This document shows, in pieces, positions 33,339 to 42,595 of a stretch of 64,000 nucleotides of DNA (positions are counted from its first letter, which is position 1; every line of letters begins with the position of its first letter). Location of the stretch: contig DATAJP010000003.1 of assembly GCA_036262055.1 (NCBI GenBank), positions 248,001 to 312,000 on the forward strand, in the 5' to 3' direction. Source of the DNA: Ignavibacteria bacterium (GTDB lineage: Bacteria; Bacteroidota; Ignavibacteria; Tepidaquicellales; Tepidaquicellaceae). The notes under the pieces were generated by a model that did no database searches, was not told the DNA's origin, and was given only the letters and a program-made list of their open reading frames with translations. The position numbers and the translations under genes are program-made.

Positions 33339-35120
33339 TTGTCTAAAACCAAAAAAAATAAATCACAGCCGCAAAAAGTTTACTCGCCTTATTACGATTA
33401 TGCGCTTTTTATAATCTTCGGAATATTTATTGTTCTTCTTACAACGTTTAAAATTACCGGTGATGATGATGTGTTCTGGCATCTTGCAACCGGAAAGTAT
33501 ATAATTGAAACAGGACATGTTCCTTCTCAGGATATTTTTGGTTATGTAACCGAAGGACAAGAATGGATGCCGTTTGAGTGGGGATGGGATATATTAACTT
33601 ATGGTATTTACAGCATAGGCGGATATGAAGGGCTTTCAATTCTACGAACTGCAATATTTCTCTTGATTTTTTATATTTATTTTTTGATTTATAAAAAATT
33701 TAAAATCAGCCCGACCATTTCGTTTCTTATTCTGACTGTTCTTGCATTTGGAACAATGGACAGGTTATCTCCGCGTCCCCACATTATCTCGTTCTTATTT
33801 TTTGTCCTGCTGCTTTATATCATAATTCAATATAGATATTTCAACCGTGTAAATTATAAGATTTTATTTTTCCTTCCCTTGATTTTTTTATTCTGGGCAA
33901 ACATGCATATGGGCATAATTGCCGGAATGTTTTTGTTCGGGATATGGCTTGTCTCTGAGATTATAATTTATTTCAGACCGCAATCGTTTTCATCGAAAGA
34001 AATTCCTGCATTAAGCAAACCGGAACTTACACGCTTAGCGTTAATTTTTCTTGCGTGTATATTGATAATGCTTGTAAATCCTAATTTTTATCAGACATAT
34101 ATATATGCATACAGCCACACGAAGATGAAACTGCTTGAGACTATTAATGAATGGCGTTCGCCGTTTGGGGATGGCAGCGATGGTGGTTTTGTCGGGACAA
34201 TTTACAAAATATTTTTATTCGGCGGTCTTATAATTTTATATTATGCAGTTAAGAAAAAAGATTTGTTTGCCGGATTGGTTTATCTCGGTTTTGCGTTTTA
34301 TTCTGTTCGAGCAGTCAGATTTACAGTCGATTACAATATAATAGTTTCGGTTTTCTTTACGATTGCGCTTAGTTTTATAATTGAACATTTAAGAAGCAAA
34401 GGAATAAAAAATTTATTTACGATTAATCCAATTCCCAAAGTTATCATTTCTGTTTTTCTTATATATTGCATTTTTAATCTGCCAAACAACAAACTTTATC
34501 TTGAGACTTTGCAGTACTATAGAATTTCAGGATTTGGAATTAATTCCGATTTCATTCCGACACAGATGTTTGATTTTATGAAACAGAATCAGATTCCCGA
34601 AAAAGGTGAACGTGTGTTTAATCACTTCGGAACCGGCGGGTTTTTAATCTGGAATTTCCCCGGTGAGAAAAATTTTATTGACAGCCGTAACTTGAATGAC
34701 AGTATTTTCTTCGAGTATAATACCATTACAGGAAAGCGTCCCGGCTTTGAACAAAAAGTTAAAGATTACAATTTTGAATATGCAATGTATCTTGCTCCTG
34801 ACTTAGTCCGCGCACCGCAGGAAATGGAACAAACTTCGATTTCATATTTCAGCAAAAATCCCGACTGGCGTCTTGTGTTCTGGGATGATAAGTCTTTCTT
34901 ATGGCTAAAAAACGAACCCAAGTTTAATGATGTTACTGAAAAATACACATACAAATATCTTACACCATATAATTTTGTTTATAATAAGGCATTACTTGAG
35001 AAAGGAATTCGTGAAGATAAAGAGACTGTCAAAAAAGAGCTTCAGCGAAAAATGAATGAGGAACCGAATGGAGTAATTGTTAATTCATTTTTACAAACTT
35101 ACGGAAACAAATTAAACTAA
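33339..35120 (+). CDS. Polytopic membrane protein, possible GT-C-fold glycosyltransferase
   Basis: The 593 residues include about eleven hydrophobic helices and a soluble C-terminal 190 residues. The first periplasmic loop, 'GDDDVFWHLATGKYIIETGH' with 'VPSQDIFGYVTEGQEWMPFE', has the acidic motif after helix 1 that is typical of GT-C enzymes. These transfer sugars from polyprenyl carriers. The C-terminal 'GERVFNHFGTGGFLIWNFPG' and 'FIDSRNLND' are seen in related uncharacterised proteins. A role in surface glycan or glycoprotein assembly is plausible but not proven. The start is TTG. Confidence 0.65.
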   Translation: MSKTKKNKSQPQKVYSPYYDYALFIIFGIFIVLLTTFKITGDDDVFWHLATGKYIIETGHVPSQDIFGYVTEGQEWMPFEWGWDILTYGIYSIGGYEGLSILRTAIFLLIFYIYFLIYKKFKISPTISFLILTVLAFGTMDRLSPRPHIISFLFFVLLLYIIIQYRYFNRVNYKILFFLPLIFLFWANMHMGIIAGMFLFGIWLVSEIIIYFRPQSFSSKEIPALSKPELTRLALIFLACILIMLVNPNFYQTYIYAYSHTKMKLLETINEWRSPFGDGSDGGFVGTIYKIFLFGGLIILYYAVKKKDLFAGLVYLGFAFYSVRAVRFTVDYNIIVSVFFTIALSFIIEHLRSKGIKNLFTINPIPKVIISVFLIYCIFNLPNNKLYLETLQYYRISGFGINSDFIPTQMFDFMKQNQIPEKGERVFNHFGTGGFLIWNFPGEKNFIDSRNLNDSIFFEYNTITGKRPGFEQKVKDYNFEYAMYLAPDLVRAPQEMEQTSISYFSKNPDWRLVFWDDKSFLWLKNEPKFNDVTEKYTYKYLTPYNFVYNKALLEKGIREDKETVKKELQRKMNEEPNGVIVNSFLQTYGNKLN

Positions 35121-35133
35121 TTTATAACATAAA

Positions 35134-37458
35134 ATGAAAAATTTATTTTTACTAATAACATTATTGCTTATTGCTCAGAGCGCATTCTCTCAGGTTGTTC
35201 CAATCGCATCGATAAGGCAAAATGATGCAAACGGGATTCCAGTACTGCTGAACCAAACAAGAACAATTACCGGTGTTGTTACGGTTGCAAATCAATTCGG
35301 GGGTCCTTCATGTATTCAAGATAACACAGCGGGAATGTCAATATTTGACAATACCTTTTCTGCAGCTGTCACAATCGGAGATAGCGTAATTATTACTGGA
35401 ACAATTGCTCAATTCAATGGACTTACCGAATTTACAACCGTTACTTTCAGTGTTGTGAGTTCCGGAAGAACAGTGACACCCGAAGTGATTAATTTATTAC
35501 AGTTCACAACTCAGCAATGGAATGGTCTTGAACAATATGAGAGTAAACTTTGCAGATTTAACGGGTTGACTACAACTGCAACAGGAACGTGGGGCTCAAA
35601 TCAGAATTACACGGTTGCGGATGGAACGGGAAGTTATGCGAGCACAATGAGAATTGACAATAATACGAATCTTGTAGGTGCAATTGTTCCTTCGGGAACT
35701 TTTGATTGCATTGGTGTCGCAAGCCAGTTTAAAAGTGCAGCACCGTACAATTCAGGCTATCAATTTCTTCCGCGATTTGTGCAGGATGTGATTCAGGGCG
35801 GGGGTCCAATTATCGTAACTAATCCGCTTGAGTCAAACATTCAGTCAACAAGCATAACTATATCATGGTCAACGCAAGAACCCGGGTCGAGCAGAATAAA
35901 ATATATGCGTCTTGATTCTAATTATCAGCCAAACAATTATCTTGATTCTGTTTTCAGCGGAACAATGACAACAAATCATTCTCTTAATCTTACGAATCTT
36001 AAACCGGGAAAAATTTATCAGCTTGAAGTAAGCTCTACAAACGGAACGGGCACAAGCTTTGCGCCTGTGAAATATGTTTCAACCTCATCGCATCCATCAT
36101 CCACAGGCAAGATGGAGTTTTATTTTAATAAATCTGTTGACACATCACTTGCGTTTGTAAATAATAAAGCGAACGGCAATACTGACTTTAAGGTCAGGTT
36201 AGGTGAACGAATTGATTCAGCACAGTCATCAATCGATATGGCTATATATTCGTTCGATGACATCGTTCAGTTAAAAGATAAATTAATTTTTGCTTTGATA
36301 AGAAACGTGAAAATTCGTGTAGTTTATGAAAACAGAACCAATCAACAATTGATTGATGACCTTATCTCAGCAGGTATAAAAGTTCAAAAAAGAACCGATG
36401 CCAACGGATTAATGCATAATAAGTTCTTGGTTTTCGATGCCCGTGATACGACTAATTTTGCTAATGATTGGTTATGGGGCGGTTCTGCTAACATAACCGA
36501 TGAACAATTTTACGATGATGCGCAGAATGTGCTTCTTATTCAGGACCAGTCTTTGTGTAATGCTTATACAATCGAATTTGAAAAAATGTGGGGCTCGCAT
36601 ACCGATAATAATATTTCTGCAAGAGCAAGATTCGGGGCAAACAAACCAAAAAACACTCCGAATCTTTATAAAATAAACGGAAAAACTGTTGAAATGTATT
36701 TCTGTCCTGAGGATTTTATTTCTCCAGTTATTGAAAATTTGATTAGCACCACTGCTAATACTTCAGTAAACTTTTGCATATTTGCTTTTACACGTTTTAA
36801 TATCGCAAATAGAATGCGTACATTTTATCTGCCTCCAAGCAGAATGGTTCGCGGTGTGTTTGATGACGGACAGGCATCACAGGATGTATATATGGAAATG
36901 AAAGGCATAGGAGGTTCATCACCGTGGACAACTCCTGCAAGAGTTTTTCTTGATACAAGACCGGGACAGCTTCATCATAAGTATATGCTGATTGACCCTG
37001 AAACTCCTTCAAGCAATCCGATTGTTGAAACAGGTTCCGCAAATTATTCTAACAATGCTTTCTTTGATAATGATGAAAATGTTATAATATTTTATGATTC
37101 GCTTATTGCAAATTTATATTGGCAGGAATTTGCAAAACGTTTAACCGATGCAGGCGGAACAATCAGTGTTCATCAAATTGGTTCTGAAGTTCCAGGTGGT
37201 TTCGAGCTTTCACAAAATTATCCAAACCCGTTCAATCCTGAAACAAGCATTGAGTTTTCTGTTCCTGTAAACAGTTTTATAAAATTAACAATTTATGATG
37301 CTCTCGGCAGAGAAGTCGAAACTCTTGTGAACAAAGAAATGACGACAGGAAAATATATTGCGAAATGGAATGCGTCAAAATATGCAAGTGGTGTTTATTT
37401 CTACCGCCTGCAAACAGATAACTTTGTGAAAACTCATAGAATGATGCTGATAAAATAA
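35134..37458 (+). CDS. Secreted phospholipase D-like protein: OB-fold, Fn3, two HKD motifs, T9SS tail
   Basis: A 774-residue exported protein with a signal peptide to residue 19 ('LLIAQSAFSQ'). Residues ~25-220 look like OB-fold domains and ~225-318 like fibronectin III ('STSITISWSTQEPGSSRIKY'). Two PLD half-sites follow: H428-x-K430-x4-D435 in 'LMHNKFLVFDARD' with 'GGSAN', and H614-x-K616-x4-D621 in 'LHHKYMLID' with 'TGSANYSN'. Both HKD sets are intact. The C-terminus, 'SQNYPNPFNPETSIEF' to 'MMLIK', is a T9SS sorting domain. It is a probable cell-surface or secreted phosphodiesterase (lipid or DNA). It lies 13 bases after the membrane protein gene and is closed by a terminator. Confidence 0.88.
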   Translation: MKNLFLLITLLLIAQSAFSQVVPIASIRQNDANGIPVLLNQTRTITGVVTVANQFGGPSCIQDNTAGMSIFDNTFSAAVTIGDSVIITGTIAQFNGLTEFTTVTFSVVSSGRTVTPEVINLLQFTTQQWNGLEQYESKLCRFNGLTTTATGTWGSNQNYTVADGTGSYASTMRIDNNTNLVGAIVPSGTFDCIGVASQFKSAAPYNSGYQFLPRFVQDVIQGGGPIIVTNPLESNIQSTSITISWSTQEPGSSRIKYMRLDSNYQPNNYLDSVFSGTMTTNHSLNLTNLKPGKIYQLEVSSTNGTGTSFAPVKYVSTSSHPSSTGKMEFYFNKSVDTSLAFVNNKANGNTDFKVRLGERIDSAQSSIDMAIYSFDDIVQLKDKLIFALIRNVKIRVVYENRTNQQLIDDLISAGIKVQKRTDANGLMHNKFLVFDARDTTNFANDWLWGGSANITDEQFYDDAQNVLLIQDQSLCNAYTIEFEKMWGSHTDNNISARARFGANKPKNTPNLYKINGKTVEMYFCPEDFISPVIENLISTTANTSVNFCIFAFTRFNIANRMRTFYLPPSRMVRGVFDDGQASQDVYMEMKGIGGSSPWTTPARVFLDTRPGQLHHKYMLIDPETPSSNPIVETGSANYSNNAFFDNDENVIIFYDSLIANLYWQEFAKRLTDAGGTISVHQIGSEVPGGFELSQNYPNPFNPETSIEFSVPVNSFIKLTIYDALGREVETLVNKEMTTGKYIAKWNASKYASGVYFYRLQTDNFVKTHRMMLIK

Positions 37459-37486
37459 ATCCGAACAATAAATAATTTTTTGAGTT

Positions 37487-37512
37487 AAAAAGGGACTATA
37501 TGTCCCTTTTTT
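37487..37512. terminator. Rho-independent terminator after the PLD-like gene
   Basis: AAAAAGGGAC, a five-base loop and GTCCCTTTTTT. It ends the envelope region and isolates the following ten-gene run, whose promoter must lie in the 75 bases downstream. Confidence 0.9.
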
Positions 37513-37587
37513 GTTGTATAACTACAAGAAAAATAAAGGTATAACGAAATAAATTTAATATTAAACTTGAAATAGGTAAATTTTATT

Positions 37588-38553
37588 ATGATTAAAAAAG
37601 TTGGAATAGCAATAATAGGAATCGTTGTTTTATTCTTTTTATTTAACAGCGTTTTGATGCCCTGGTATGTGAAGCACACAAACACAGTGCAGGTGCCGAG
37701 TGTCGTCGGATTAAATTTCATTGAAGCTAAAGCTAAAATGGAAGAGGTCGGGCTTGAAGTAAAGCAAGGAGATGTAAAATATGATGAATCAAAACCAATA
37801 GGACTTGTTCTTGACCAGAATCCTCCGGGTGGACAAGAAGTTAAAATGGATAGAAGAATTTACCTTACCGTTTGCGGTGGTGAGCAGCTTGTCGAAGTTC
37901 CTAAATTATATGGCAGAACATTGCGTGATGCCAAATTCACTCTTGAACAAAGAAATCTTGAGCTTGGCGAAGTTGTGAAAAAATTCTCTCATGACTTGCA
38001 GGAAGATTATGTTTTATCTCAAATTATACAGCCGGGAAGCAAAGTAAAGCGGTCAAGCAAAATTGATTTAATTGTCAGCAATGGTCCTGAAGTTGGAAGC
38101 TTGCGTATTCCTGATTTAATCGGGAAAAAGCTTGAAGAAGCTAAGAAACTTATTGCTGATAACAAACTTAAGATTGGTAAGATAAATTATATTTCAAGTA
38201 AAGATGTTGCGCCCGGACAAATTCTTGACCAGTATCCTAAAAAAGATAAATCAGCAACGGATAATACTGCAGTAGATTTGTTTGTATCCAAGAAATTCGT
38301 AGCTCAGATTGAAGAAGTTGAAACAACCGAAGATGCTAATACAAATAAAACCGATGCTAAAGAGCAGGACAAGTCAGGTCTACAAAAAGATGCTAAAGAG
38401 GATTCCGGAACTGAAAAGAAATCAACAAAAGAAAACACCGAGACTGATAAGTCTGATAAAACAACAAAACCTCCTCTTCCAATGAAGAAAGGTGAAAAAA
38501 ATCAGCAGAAAACGGACGACAAAAAAGCTGATGAAAATAAATCAGGATTCTAA
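37588..38553 (+). CDS. Membrane-anchored PASTA-domain protein
   Basis: An N-terminal transmembrane helix (residues ~4-24) is followed by three PASTA domains at roughly 32-98, 100-168 and 170-238. Each begins with V/I-P-x-L/V-x-G ('VQVPSVVGLNFIEAKAKM', 'VEVPKLYGRTLRDAKFTL', 'LRIPDLIGKKLEEAKKLI'). The last 80 residues are a hydrophilic tail of Lys, Asp, Glu and Thr. PASTA domains bind muropeptides or beta-lactams on Ser/Thr kinases and PBPs. Here there is no kinase or transpeptidase domain, so it may be a peptidoglycan sensor or tether. It heads the run that contains rpe and nnr. Confidence 0.88.
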   Translation: MIKKVGIAIIGIVVLFFLFNSVLMPWYVKHTNTVQVPSVVGLNFIEAKAKMEEVGLEVKQGDVKYDESKPIGLVLDQNPPGGQEVKMDRRIYLTVCGGEQLVEVPKLYGRTLRDAKFTLEQRNLELGEVVKKFSHDLQEDYVLSQIIQPGSKVKRSSKIDLIVSNGPEVGSLRIPDLIGKKLEEAKKLIADNKLKIGKINYISSKDVAPGQILDQYPKKDKSATDNTAVDLFVSKKFVAQIEEVETTEDANTNKTDAKEQDKSGLQKDAKEDSGTEKKSTKENTETDKSDKTTKPPLPMKKGEKNQQKTDDKKADENKSGF

Positions 38554-38562
38554 TAAACTTTT

Positions 38563-39222
38563 ATGAGCAAAAAATATATCTGCCCTTCAATTTTAGCTGC
38601 CGATTTTAAAAATCTTGAACGCGATATTAAACTAACTGAAGACGGTGGTGCGGATATAATTCATTGTGATATAATGGATGGTCAGTTCGTTCCGAACATC
38701 AGCTTCGGTCCGGAAATTGTTCATCAGGTCAGCCAGATTACGGGTTTGCCGCTTGATGTGCATTTGATGATAAATAACCCCGAAAACTTTATCGATAAAT
38801 TTGCAAAGGCAGGCGCTGATTATATTTCGGTACATTATGAGAACAATAATCACGTTAACCGTTTGATTCATCAAATTAAAGATGCGGGATGCAAAGCAGG
38901 AGTTGTATTGAATCCTGCAACGCCTTTTTTTATGCTCGATGAGTTATATTCAATTGTAGATTTCATTTTAGTGATGAGTGTTAATCCCGGTTTCGGCGGA
39001 CAAAAATATATTGAACAGTCGAGTTATAAAATAAAGCACATCAAAAACCGTCTTAACGAAGTTCATTCAAAAGCGCTTATTGAAGTCGATGGCGGTATCG
39101 GACCGGAGAATATTAAAATGATTTCAGATTGCGGAGTTGATATGTTTGTCTGCGGCGCCTCGATTTTTAAGTCAAAAGATATTAAAAAAACCACTTCAGA
39201 GCTGAAAGCTCTTGTCAGATAA
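38563..39222 (+). CDS. rpe: Ribulose-phosphate 3-epimerase
   Basis: This enzyme interconverts D-ribulose 5-phosphate and D-xylulose 5-phosphate in the pentose phosphate pathway. It is a TIM barrel of 219 residues. Conserved sites are 'CPSILAADFKNLERDI', 'IIHCDIMDGQFVPNISFGP' (metal His and Asp), 'LPLDVHLMI', 'VMSVNPGFGGQKYI' and 'ALIEVDGGIGPENI' with the catalytic Asp. It starts nine bases after the PASTA gene. Confidence 0.96.
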   Translation: MSKKYICPSILAADFKNLERDIKLTEDGGADIIHCDIMDGQFVPNISFGPEIVHQVSQITGLPLDVHLMINNPENFIDKFAKAGADYISVHYENNNHVNRLIHQIKDAGCKAGVVLNPATPFFMLDELYSIVDFILVMSVNPGFGGQKYIEQSSYKIKHIKNRLNEVHSKALIEVDGGIGPENIKMISDCGVDMFVCGASIFKSKDIKKTTSELKALVR

Positions 39223-39237
39223 TTCTTCAATTAATTA

Positions 39238-40779
39238 ATGCAGAATGTATTTTTCAATCAGGATAATTTAATTGCCGAAAAAAGTATCATTGAAGAACTG
39301 AAAATTCCATCATTAGTATTGATGGAAAATGCCGGACGCAATTCTGCAGATTTTATTCTTAGCCATTTCAAACTTCATACTTATCGTTCAATCATAATAA
39401 TTGCAGGCAAGGGAAACAATGCCGGCGACGGTTTCGTCATTGCACGGTATCTTATAGAAAAAAACCATCCTGTGAGTTTAATTTTAGTTTATGATGAGAA
39501 AGAATTAAAAGACGATGCGTTAATTAATTTCAATAAATTAAAAAATTTAAATTCCGATAAATTAAAAATATCTGATTTAAATAATCTTCAGATTCACGAT
39601 TTTGAGAATTCATTAATTATTGATAATATTTTTGGAATTGGTTTTAAAGGATACCCTGACGAAAAATCAAAATATATTATTGATATAATCAATTCTGTTA
39701 CATCGGCAGCTATTGTTTCAGTTGATATTCCATCATGCTTGCAGCAATATAATCAGGAATCAATTTGTGTTGAAGCTGACTGCACGTTGTCAATGGGTGC
39801 ATATAAATTCGATACGTTGTTTAATAAGGGAAAAGAAGCAAGCGGAAACGTCAACCTTATTGACATTGGTGTTAACTTCAATGATTTTAAAGATAGAAAC
39901 CTTAAAAAAATTTTTCGTCTTGAAAAATCTGATATTAAGTTACAGAAGCGTGATGCAAATGCAAATAAATATACAACCGGTAAAGTTTTTGTTCTTGCCG
40001 GTTCAAAGGGATACACTGGCGCAGCTTATTTATGTACAACTTCTGCAATGAGAATCGGCTCAGGTGCTGTCATCATTGCATATCCGGAATCGCTTGATGC
40101 AATCATAGAAGAAAAAATCACTGAACCTGTAAAGTTACCGCTTGCAGAAACAGAAGACGGTGGATTGTCGTTTGATAATTTTGATACTCTTAAAGAAAAA
40201 GTTGAATGGAGCGATTGCACGCTTATCGGTCCCGGCATAGGAAGAAATGAAAACACATTGTCGCTTGTTAGAAAATTAGTTTCCGATGTAAAAGCAAACT
40301 ATATCATTGATGCAGACGGAATTTTTGCTTTTAAGGACAATCTTGAACTGCTTAAAAATTCAATTTCAAAAATTATCCTTACTCCGCATACAGGTGAGTT
40401 TGCAAATTTATTGAATCTTACATCTCAGGATGTTGTAAATGATTTTTATAATCTTTCAAAGAATTTTGCTAAAGAGTATAACGTGATTTTGGTATTAAAA
40501 GGAGCTCCGACGATTATTACTGACGGTGAATATTTTTACATTAATTCTCTCGGCAAAGAAAATCTTGCAAGTTTTGGAACGGGAGATGTTTTATCCGGTA
40601 TAATAAGCGGACTCTTCTCGCAGTCAAAAGAAGCAGCACAGTCCGCAATTAATGGGGTTTTAATCCACGGTTATATAAGCGAAAAACTATATAATGAATT
40701 TGGAAGTGATTCATTAATGGCTTCCGATATGCTTGAAAATTTAAAGACAGTAAAAAAAGAAATTGGTTATAACGAATAG
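39238..40779 (+). CDS. nnr: Bifunctional NAD(P)H-hydrate epimerase / ADP-dependent dehydratase
   Basis: This metabolite-repair enzyme restores damaged NAD(P)HX to NAD(P)H. The N-terminal epimerase domain (~1-210) shows 'SLVLMENAGRNSADFIL' and 'IIAGKGNNAGDGFVIARYL'. The C-terminal ribokinase-like dehydratase domain (~230-510) shows 'VFVLAGSKGYTGAAYL', 'TLIGPGIGRNENT', 'KIILTPHTGEFANLL' and 'ENLASFGTGDVLSGIISG'. The 513-residue length is standard for the fusion. The following VanZ-like frame overlaps its end by 17 bases. Confidence 0.95.
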   Translation: MQNVFFNQDNLIAEKSIIEELKIPSLVLMENAGRNSADFILSHFKLHTYRSIIIIAGKGNNAGDGFVIARYLIEKNHPVSLILVYDEKELKDDALINFNKLKNLNSDKLKISDLNNLQIHDFENSLIIDNIFGIGFKGYPDEKSKYIIDIINSVTSAAIVSVDIPSCLQQYNQESICVEADCTLSMGAYKFDTLFNKGKEASGNVNLIDIGVNFNDFKDRNLKKIFRLEKSDIKLQKRDANANKYTTGKVFVLAGSKGYTGAAYLCTTSAMRIGSGAVIIAYPESLDAIIEEKITEPVKLPLAETEDGGLSFDNFDTLKEKVEWSDCTLIGPGIGRNENTLSLVRKLVSDVKANYIIDADGIFAFKDNLELLKNSISKIILTPHTGEFANLLNLTSQDVVNDFYNLSKNFAKEYNVILVLKGAPTIITDGEYFYINSLGKENLASFGTGDVLSGIISGLFSQSKEAAQSAINGVLIHGYISEKLYNEFGSDSLMASDMLENLKTVKKEIGYNE

Positions 40780-41155
40780 ATTTGTCAGGTATCACCTGCC
40801 TTTAATATCATATTTAGTATTTATTTTTATCCTCTCTTCAATTCCCGGTGCCGATCTCCCGGAAATAAAATTTGAGTTATCAGATAAAATCGCTCATTTT
40901 CTTGTATTTGGTTTATTATGCTTCCTCTTTTTTTATTCCTTAAAAAATCAATATAAATATGTTAAATTACAGAAGTTTGCACCTGAATTTGCCGTGCTGT
41001 TCACGTTGCTTTATGGAATAACGGATGAGATTCACCAGATGTACACACCTAACCGTTCTTCTGACGTTCTCGATGTTGTTGCGGATTTTCTTGGTGCTCT
41101 TGTGATATATTTAATAATAAAATTATACTTGAAGAAAACTTCTAAAGCTGATTAA
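40763..41155 (+). CDS. VanZ-like small membrane protein
   Basis: At 130 residues it has four hydrophobic helices and VanZ-family marks: 'FILSSIPGADLPEIKFELSD' with 'KIAHFLVFGLLCFLFF', then 'LLYGITDEIHQMYTPNRSSD' and 'DVVADFLGALVIYLI'. The family's molecular role is unclear; the founding member gives low-level teicoplanin resistance. The start TTG overlaps nnr, suggesting translational coupling. It is eight bases before nuoN. Confidence 0.88.
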   Translation: MVITNRFVRYHLPLISYLVFIFILSSIPGADLPEIKFELSDKIAHFLVFGLLCFLFFYSLKNQYKYVKLQKFAPEFAVLFTLLYGITDEIHQMYTPNRSSDVLDVVADFLGALVIYLIIKLYLKKTSKAD

Positions 41156-41162
41156 ACAGAAT

Positions 41163-42590
41163 ATGATTCAAACCACTGACCTCTTACAAATCATTCCTTT
41201 ACTTATAATTTCCGGGGCTGCCGTTCTTACCCTTGTAATTGATGCATTTTCAAAAAACAAAAACTTTGTATTCTGGTTTTCATTACTTTCGGTGATTGCT
41301 GCGCTTGCTTTTGCAATGAGCAATATAAACTACAATTCGATTATTCTGAATAATTTCATAAAAGTTTCGATTTTATCTAATACGTTTATAATCCTGATTC
41401 TTACGAGTATAATTATTTCAATAATCGCATCAAAAAATTATATAGAGAAAGAAGGCATAAACTTTGGAGAATATTATTCCTTGATGCTGTTTTCAGTTAT
41501 GGGAATGGTTCTGATGGTTCAGGCAAATGATTTGTTGATTGTATTCCTTGGCTTGGAATTAATGTCGATTTGTTTTTATGTTCTCGCGGGATTTATGCGC
41601 AAGAGAACCTGGTCAAACGAAAGCGCGATGAAATATTTTCTTCTCGGTGCGTTTATGACAGGATTTTTATTATTCGGAATTGCTTTGATGTACGGTGCAG
41701 CCGTAACAACTAATATCAGCATAATTGCATCAACACCTGCATTAAAAACTAATGCAGTATTTCTCATAGGTCTGTGTTTGTTTCTCTTAGGATTTTTCTT
41801 TAAGCTCGGTATATTTCCATTCCATATGTGGATTCCCGATGTTTATGAAGGTGCTCCAACTACAGTTACGGGTATGATGTCGACTGCAGGAAAAATTGCT
41901 GCTGTGGGAATTCTTCTGCCGATAGTTATTTCAACAAACATTGCCGAGTTCAGGGTTATATTTTCCACAGCAGCAATTTTAACGATGTTGTTCGGAAACG
42001 TTATTGCAATTGCCCAGACAAACATAAAGCGTCTTCTTGCTTATTCATCGGTTGCAAGCGCCGGTTATATAATGGTCGGTATTGCAGCAATGAATGATTT
42101 GTCAATTAAGGGAATTACTTATTATTTGATTGCTTACGTCTTTATGCAGCTTGGTGCTTTCATTGTTGTTTCGATTATCGAACAAAATTCTAAAGATACA
42201 AATAAATTCAGTAATCTTTCTTTGAATGATTATAAAGGTCTTGCAAAGAACAACCCCGTTCTTGCAATCTTTTTGACAATCTTCCTGTTTTCACTCGCAG
42301 GTATACCGCCTTTTGCCGGGTTTTGGGGTAAGTATTATTTATTTTATGCCGCCATCCAGGCAAATTTAATCTGGCTTTCAATAATCGGTATTACATTAAG
42401 CGTGATTTCAGTTTATTACTATATAAAAGTAATTGTTTATATGTGGTTTCAGGATGCAGAAGATGCAGCGCATGCCGAGAGAACATACACAACGCCGGCA
42501 TTTGCAAGCGTTGCAATTACACTTTCAATTATCGGAACGCTTGTATTCGGATTATTCCCTGAAATATTTTTTAACTTCTTTAAGGTTTAA
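41163..42590 (+). CDS. nuoN: NADH-quinone oxidoreductase subunit N
   Basis: This is an antiporter-like, proton-pumping membrane subunit of complex I. At 475 residues it has about 14 helices. Typical elements are 'NDLLIVFLGLELMSICFYVL' with the conserved Glu, 'ESAMKYFLLGAFMTGFLLFG', 'FKLGIFPFHMWIPDVYEGAP' (Lys and HxWxPDVYEGAP motif), 'IAQTNIKRLLAYSSVASAGY' and 'FLFSLAGIPPFAGFWGKYY'. No other nuo gene is in the window. It lies between a VanZ-like and a vWA gene, so it is detached from the usual operon or belongs to a split one. Confidence 0.94.
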   Translation: MIQTTDLLQIIPLLIISGAAVLTLVIDAFSKNKNFVFWFSLLSVIAALAFAMSNINYNSIILNNFIKVSILSNTFIILILTSIIISIIASKNYIEKEGINFGEYYSLMLFSVMGMVLMVQANDLLIVFLGLELMSICFYVLAGFMRKRTWSNESAMKYFLLGAFMTGFLLFGIALMYGAAVTTNISIIASTPALKTNAVFLIGLCLFLLGFFFKLGIFPFHMWIPDVYEGAPTTVTGMMSTAGKIAAVGILLPIVISTNIAEFRVIFSTAAILTMLFGNVIAIAQTNIKRLLAYSSVASAGYIMVGIAAMNDLSIKGITYYLIAYVFMQLGAFIVVSIIEQNSKDTNKFSNLSLNDYKGLAKNNPVLAIFLTIFLFSLAGIPPFAGFWGKYYLFYAAIQANLIWLSIIGITLSVISVYYYIKVIVYMWFQDAEDAAHAERTYTTPAFASVAITLSIIGTLVFGLFPEIFFNFFKV

Positions 42591-42595
42591 GTTTT

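Noticed and set aside
22300-37458. Polysaccharide utilisation locus (PUL)
   Set aside because: A SusC-like receptor is present, but there is no SusD, glycoside hydrolase or sensor gene beside it.
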